From Dipteris shenzhenensis (Eukaryota; Polypodiophyta; Polypodiopsida; Gleicheniales), in NCBI GenBank assembly GCA_047967505.1, contig CM106539.1: DNA of 64,000 nt; one strand, written 5' to 3'. The position numbers were made by a program, and so were the translations under genes. Shown here piece by piece: positions 60,993 through 64,000 of this stretch (position 1 is its first letter; the number at the start of each line of letters is the position of its first letter). The notes under the pieces were generated by a model. The model had not been told where the DNA came from, ran no database searches, and was given only the letters and a program-made list of their open reading frames with translations.

Positions 60993-61815
60993 CAACTGAT
61001 TGGCGGTATCAAGATGACCAAAAGAAGCAGGCGGTCATCGATAAATTGAAAGAAAAATACCCTAAACCCCCAAATTGGGAGTTCCATGAGAATTACATGC
61101 GAGAGTGCATGGGTTTGGTCTTGAAGCATCGTAGATCAACCTTGCATACTTCCATCACAAAGGGGAGGGCTAAACCTAGCTGGGTAGATAAAGCTGATTA
61201 GAAGTTTTTCAAGAAGCAGAACATCGACCATCTCGAAATGTTTGAGGGTTAGAGGAGGATTGTGAGGAGACGGTTGAACGCCGTAGGTACTTTGCACTTT
61301 GGTGCAGGCGAATGATTGGTGTTCGAGGCAACCGTGGTAAGTCTACTTCTTCTCATTTAATGTATTGTTATATTTTGTTTAACTACATATTACATTCACT
61401 TTATCTAACTCTCGTAAATTGGGTCCAGAGCAAGCTACGATGGGTTGCTTTCCTATAGATGTAGAGATGTGATGCGCGTTTCACATAGGAACAAAGCCGT
61501 GGTTTATTGAGCAAGAGGCAATGGGAGCGACAGTTGATTGGGCTAAGGTGGTTGCTCGCACGGTATAAGTCTACTCCTAGTAATCTCACTTTTTAAATTG
61601 TTTTATTCTTTAAGTTCCAATCTAATTTCCAATTAATATGTTTTCACTCTTAGAGTCAAAGCTCGAGTGTCCCATCATCAGAGGCGAGCGATGATGAGGG
61701 ACAAGGATTAGGCGCAGCTCACGAGGGCTAGGGATCAGGCGCAGCTCATGAGGGCCAAGGATCATCAGGCCAACAAGACGAGGACGAGGAGGACAATGAT
61801 GATTTGAATGAGTAG
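60993..61815 (+). pseudogene. Second CACTA gene, three exons, unidentified
   Basis: Exon 1 (to 61,336) reads QKKQAVIDKLKEKYPKPPNW, EFHENYMRECMGLVLKHRRS and ITKGRAKPSWVDKAD with three stops. It ends at a GTAAGT donor. Exon 2 is 61,429-61,562 and exon 3 61,654-61,815. The last ends in an acidic tail (QQDEDEEDNDDLNE) after a short duplicated GAAHEG segment. Position suggests the TNPA-type accessory protein of CACTA elements, but it runs opposite to TNP2, and I see no decisive similarity. The upstream end merges into the minisatellite. Confidence 0.45.
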
Positions 61816-62042
61816 TAGTAGTAGTAGTTTGCATATACTTCGCCATGTATATCCTTTTGTATATCGGCTCGTTTGAGCAATTTTGCATCACCCTTTTCGA
61901 AAGGGTAAATTTGTAACAAACAATGTTGTATATCTTTGACATGTATATGCTTCTGTTGCTCGATCGGCTCATTTGAGCGATTTTGTATCACCCTTTTTGC
62001 AAGGGAAGTTTTATAAAAAAAAACTTTTTTTTATAATTACTT

Positions 62043-62110
62043 AAAAAAAACATTAGTGGGGCAAAACAGGGCTTGCTGTGGCCCTGTTTAGCCCCACTAA
62101 TGTTTTTTTT
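62043..62110. repeat. 30-bp inverted repeat
   Basis: The arm 62,043-62,072 (AAAAAAAACATTAGTGGGGC...) and its near-perfect reverse complement at 62,081-62,110 are separated by 8 bases. It could be a hairpin in the 3' untranslated region of the second CACTA gene, or a tiny foldback insertion. Confidence 0.85.
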
Positions 62111-62123
62111 AAGTTCTATTAAT

Positions 62124-62333
62124 CATCGCTATATAGTGACGTTTACCAGTGTCGCTATATAGCAACGTTTACCAATGTCGCTATATAGCAACATTTATTA
62201 GCGTCACTTATATAGTGACCGTTCTTTTTCGATGCTTATAACGACGTAAATAACGACCTTTGCGCCCGTAAAAAAAAAAATTGTGTAAAAAACGTCGGTA
62301 TTTTCATCGAAAAAGGGCCTATGCCTTATAGTG
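62124..62333. repeat. Right subterminal cluster and terminal repeat of CACTA
   Basis: Four variants of TCGCTATATAGTGA lie between 62,126 and 62,220. The terminal sequence ends CCTATGCCTTATAGTG at 62,333. ACGACGTAAATAACGACC lies just inside. Confidence 0.8.
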
Positions 62334-62375
62334 CAATACCTATTCACATTGTTACAGTAGTACTAGTGTGTCCTT

Positions 62376-62638
62376 TGTTGAGAGTTCACGCTAAACATCA
62401 TGTGATCATGTGTGCATAGCACCATCATGTGATCATATGTGCATAGCGCTAACTTTATAGAGTGCTATAGAGGAAAGGGTTAGATCCCCTAACCCTAACC
62501 CTAACCTTGAATGGGTTTGTATATATTCTATTTTTCCAACTAAATCTAGTGTATAGTTAGTCATTTGTGGTGTGCTCTCTGGGTGTGCCCTCTCTCCTCA
62601 TCTCCACTCTTCTCCTCTCCCCGCTTCATATTTTGTCA
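62376..62638 (+). repeat. 5' LTR of copia element 5
   Basis: 263 bp, TGTTGAGAGTTCACGC to TTTTGTCA. It aligns along its length with the element 1 LTR, with an extra CCCTAA telomere-like unit. Because this independent copy also begins at TGTTGAG, the LTR start used for element 1 is supported. Confidence 0.93.
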
Positions 62639-62650
62639 TGGTATCAGAGC
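62639..62650 (+). other. Primer-binding site of copia element 5
   Basis: TGGTATCAGAGC directly after the LTR, complementary to initiator Met-tRNA. Confidence 0.95.
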
Positions 62651-64000
62651 TCCCTTGCCTTCCACTGAGGCATTGTGATCCATATGAGAGAGTGTGATTG
62701 ATTGAGAGATCGAGAGATCGAGTGTTCTCTTCCGTTGAGAGAACTTCTTCTTTGATAGAGAAATTCCGTCCATTTGAGAGGAATTTCCATCCGTTCATCT
62801 CCTTCGAGAGTTCTTTGAGAGATCTACCTTGTGAGAGAGATCATTGACAGCCTAGACTTTTTCAAGAGAGAGAGAGAGAGAATTGTTTGACAGAGATGTC
62901 TTCTTTATGAGGGAAAGAGAGAAATCCTCTATCAGAAAGATAGAGATGTTGTAGATCCAAGCTTCCATAGCCAAGAAGCTACGAAGGGCTTGAGAAGCCA
63001 AGTGACACAGCCACGAGCTGCAACAGCCTTAATCTTCAGCTGCAATTGGCTTCAACAGAGTCTGGGCTGCAGTTCTAATGCGCTGAGCTCCCACGGTGGC
63101 TATTGGTAAGTGAGACTCCATACACAGCTCCAGTGCCAACAATGTTGCGTGCGACTCCATTGAGAAGGCCAGCCAACTAAGGCGGCCTCCCAAATCCACC
63201 ATAGCTCCAACGAGCCTGCACAAATGCCTCAAACAACCAACGCCACTCAAAGCCAACTCTAGCACCAACTACTATGGGCGGGGAGCACAAGGCTTCTAGC
63301 AAGTTATTCACCTATTGCTACAAGCATCAACGGATCATCTGCAGCAGCAACAGTAGTCGACCTACCTAGCAGCTAGGACCCAGCAACAGTAGCGCACACA
63401 GCAGCAAGCGGCTAGCGCATGCAACAAAGATGCAACAAGCAAATAACTCTAGCCATCAGACGTCAACGATCTTCAACCCATGCATGCTCTCTACAACATC
63501 CCTACAGCAGTTGCGACATCATAATGGTCTTCCATGACTTCCTCCACGAGCTAGCACACCTGCAACACACAGGCCTCCATCAACACAATGGGCCTCTATA
63601 GCATAAGGTGCTTCACGAGCCGCAATAGACTGACAGCGACTGTGCTCCTCTACAACATCCTCTAGTCTATGGACTGACGATAGCCCAAAGCTCCACGGGC
63701 TTCAACGACGCCCTCCAACTGCAACGAGGCAACATCTGCCGCTTCATATTTTGTCAAGGCTAAGGCTAGGTTGTGGTGAGGTTGAAGCAAGTTATCCATC
63801 AATGCCCATCGACTCTAGACATCAAAGCTGCAATGCCAAAATCAAGCTCATCCATCGGATAGCGCTCAAACAACTCCTAACAGCATCGCAACCTCTCCAA
63901 CGAGCTCCAGTCGCGCATGCGACCTCTCCAATGAGCTCCAACGTAGAAGGAGACAGAAACTCTAAGATTCTGTCAAAATCCAAAGATTCCAAGTCTCCAT
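62651..64000 (+). other. Leader of copia element 5 (partial)
   Basis: GAGAGA-rich near the start, like element 1's leader. From 63,000 it is GC-richer, with many CAAC/AGC trinucleotides. The last 50 bases (ATTCTGTCAAAATCCAAAGA) match element 1 at about 16,930-16,970. I see no FAF or USP similarity in the part available. Confidence 0.75.

Larger units (their letters stand above)
56297..62333. mobile_element. CACTA (En/Spm-type) DNA transposon
   Basis: The right end read inward is CACTATAAGGCATAGG, a classical CACTA terminus. The left end is CATTACTACACACGG, with TACCGATG about 40 bases in matching TACCGACG on the right. CAA flanks both ends (56,294-56,296 and 62,334-62,336), the 3-bp duplication expected of the family. 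Inside are a TNP2-like transposase (minus) and clusters of the subterminal palindrome TCGCTATATAGCGA. The left terminus is decayed, so its exact base is less certain. About 6.0 kb. Confidence 0.75.
62376..64000 (+). mobile_element. Copia element 5, 5' end (runs off the window)
   Basis: An element of the same family as element 1: related LTR, perfect primer site and a related leader. No coding domain is reached before the window ends. Confidence 0.88.

Overview
The window looks like nuclear DNA of a large, repeat-rich land-plant genome. It contains Ty1/copia LTR retrotransposons primed by initiator-Met tRNA (primer site TGGTATCAGAGC), a TNP2-type CACTA transposon, long (CA)n/(CT)n/(GA)n arrays, and captured fragments of the plant-specific FANTASTIC FOUR family and of a plant-type universal stress protein. 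A fern or another large-genome lineage is possible, but the sequence does not settle it. I see no intact single-copy host gene, no tRNA or rRNA, and no CRISPR. Almost every recognisable coding stretch is a mobile-element or pseudogene remnant.

Layout. Bases 1-13,650 are mostly unassigned AT-rich or pyrimidine-rich DNA with microsatellites, an antisense LTR-like pair (2.5-3.4 kb), a 1-kb foldback (5.1-6.1 kb) and an AT-rich tandem block (12.2-13.2 kb). A decayed minus-strand transposase-like gene (23,120 down to about 13,690) is split by copia element 1 (15,229-22,987). That insertion is dated by 97.7% identical LTRs and bounded by a GCCTC duplication. Its 2.7-kb leader carries a FAF-domain fragment, an antisense USP exon and a 14-bp array of ACGT sites. 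A 5'-truncated copia element 2 follows (about 23,100-26,777).

From 26,778 to 50,134 there are two diverged copies (roughly 90% identical, A and B, about 10.8 kb apart) of one segment. Each holds a protein-kinase pseudogene, a large CT array, a short plus-strand ORF, a spliced minus-strand gene ending in an FCP1/NIF-type HAD domain, and a TACTAAATAG-rich satellite. An old copia element 3 (LTRs about 90% identical) is present as a 5' part after copy A (35,426-36,566) and an overlapping 3' part after copy B (45,277-49,588). This fits a tandem duplication followed by complementary deletions.

Copia element 4 (50,866-55,369) is complete at its ends (146-bp LTRs differing by one base, perfect TTGCA duplication) but has lost the integrase core and most of the reverse transcriptase, so it is a young non-autonomous element. 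A CACTA element (56,297-62,333) carries a TNP2-like transposase on the minus strand, a second spliced gene on the plus strand, clusters of a TCGCTATATAGCGA palindrome, and an internal pyrimidine/CATATGC minisatellite. The window ends inside copia element 5 (from 62,376), a relative of element 1.

Nothing here works as a host pathway. The interest lies in retrotransposon gene capture, an unusual LTR terminus, a recently moved defective element, and a duplicated block whose minus-strand genes encode a kinase-like and a phosphatase-like protein.
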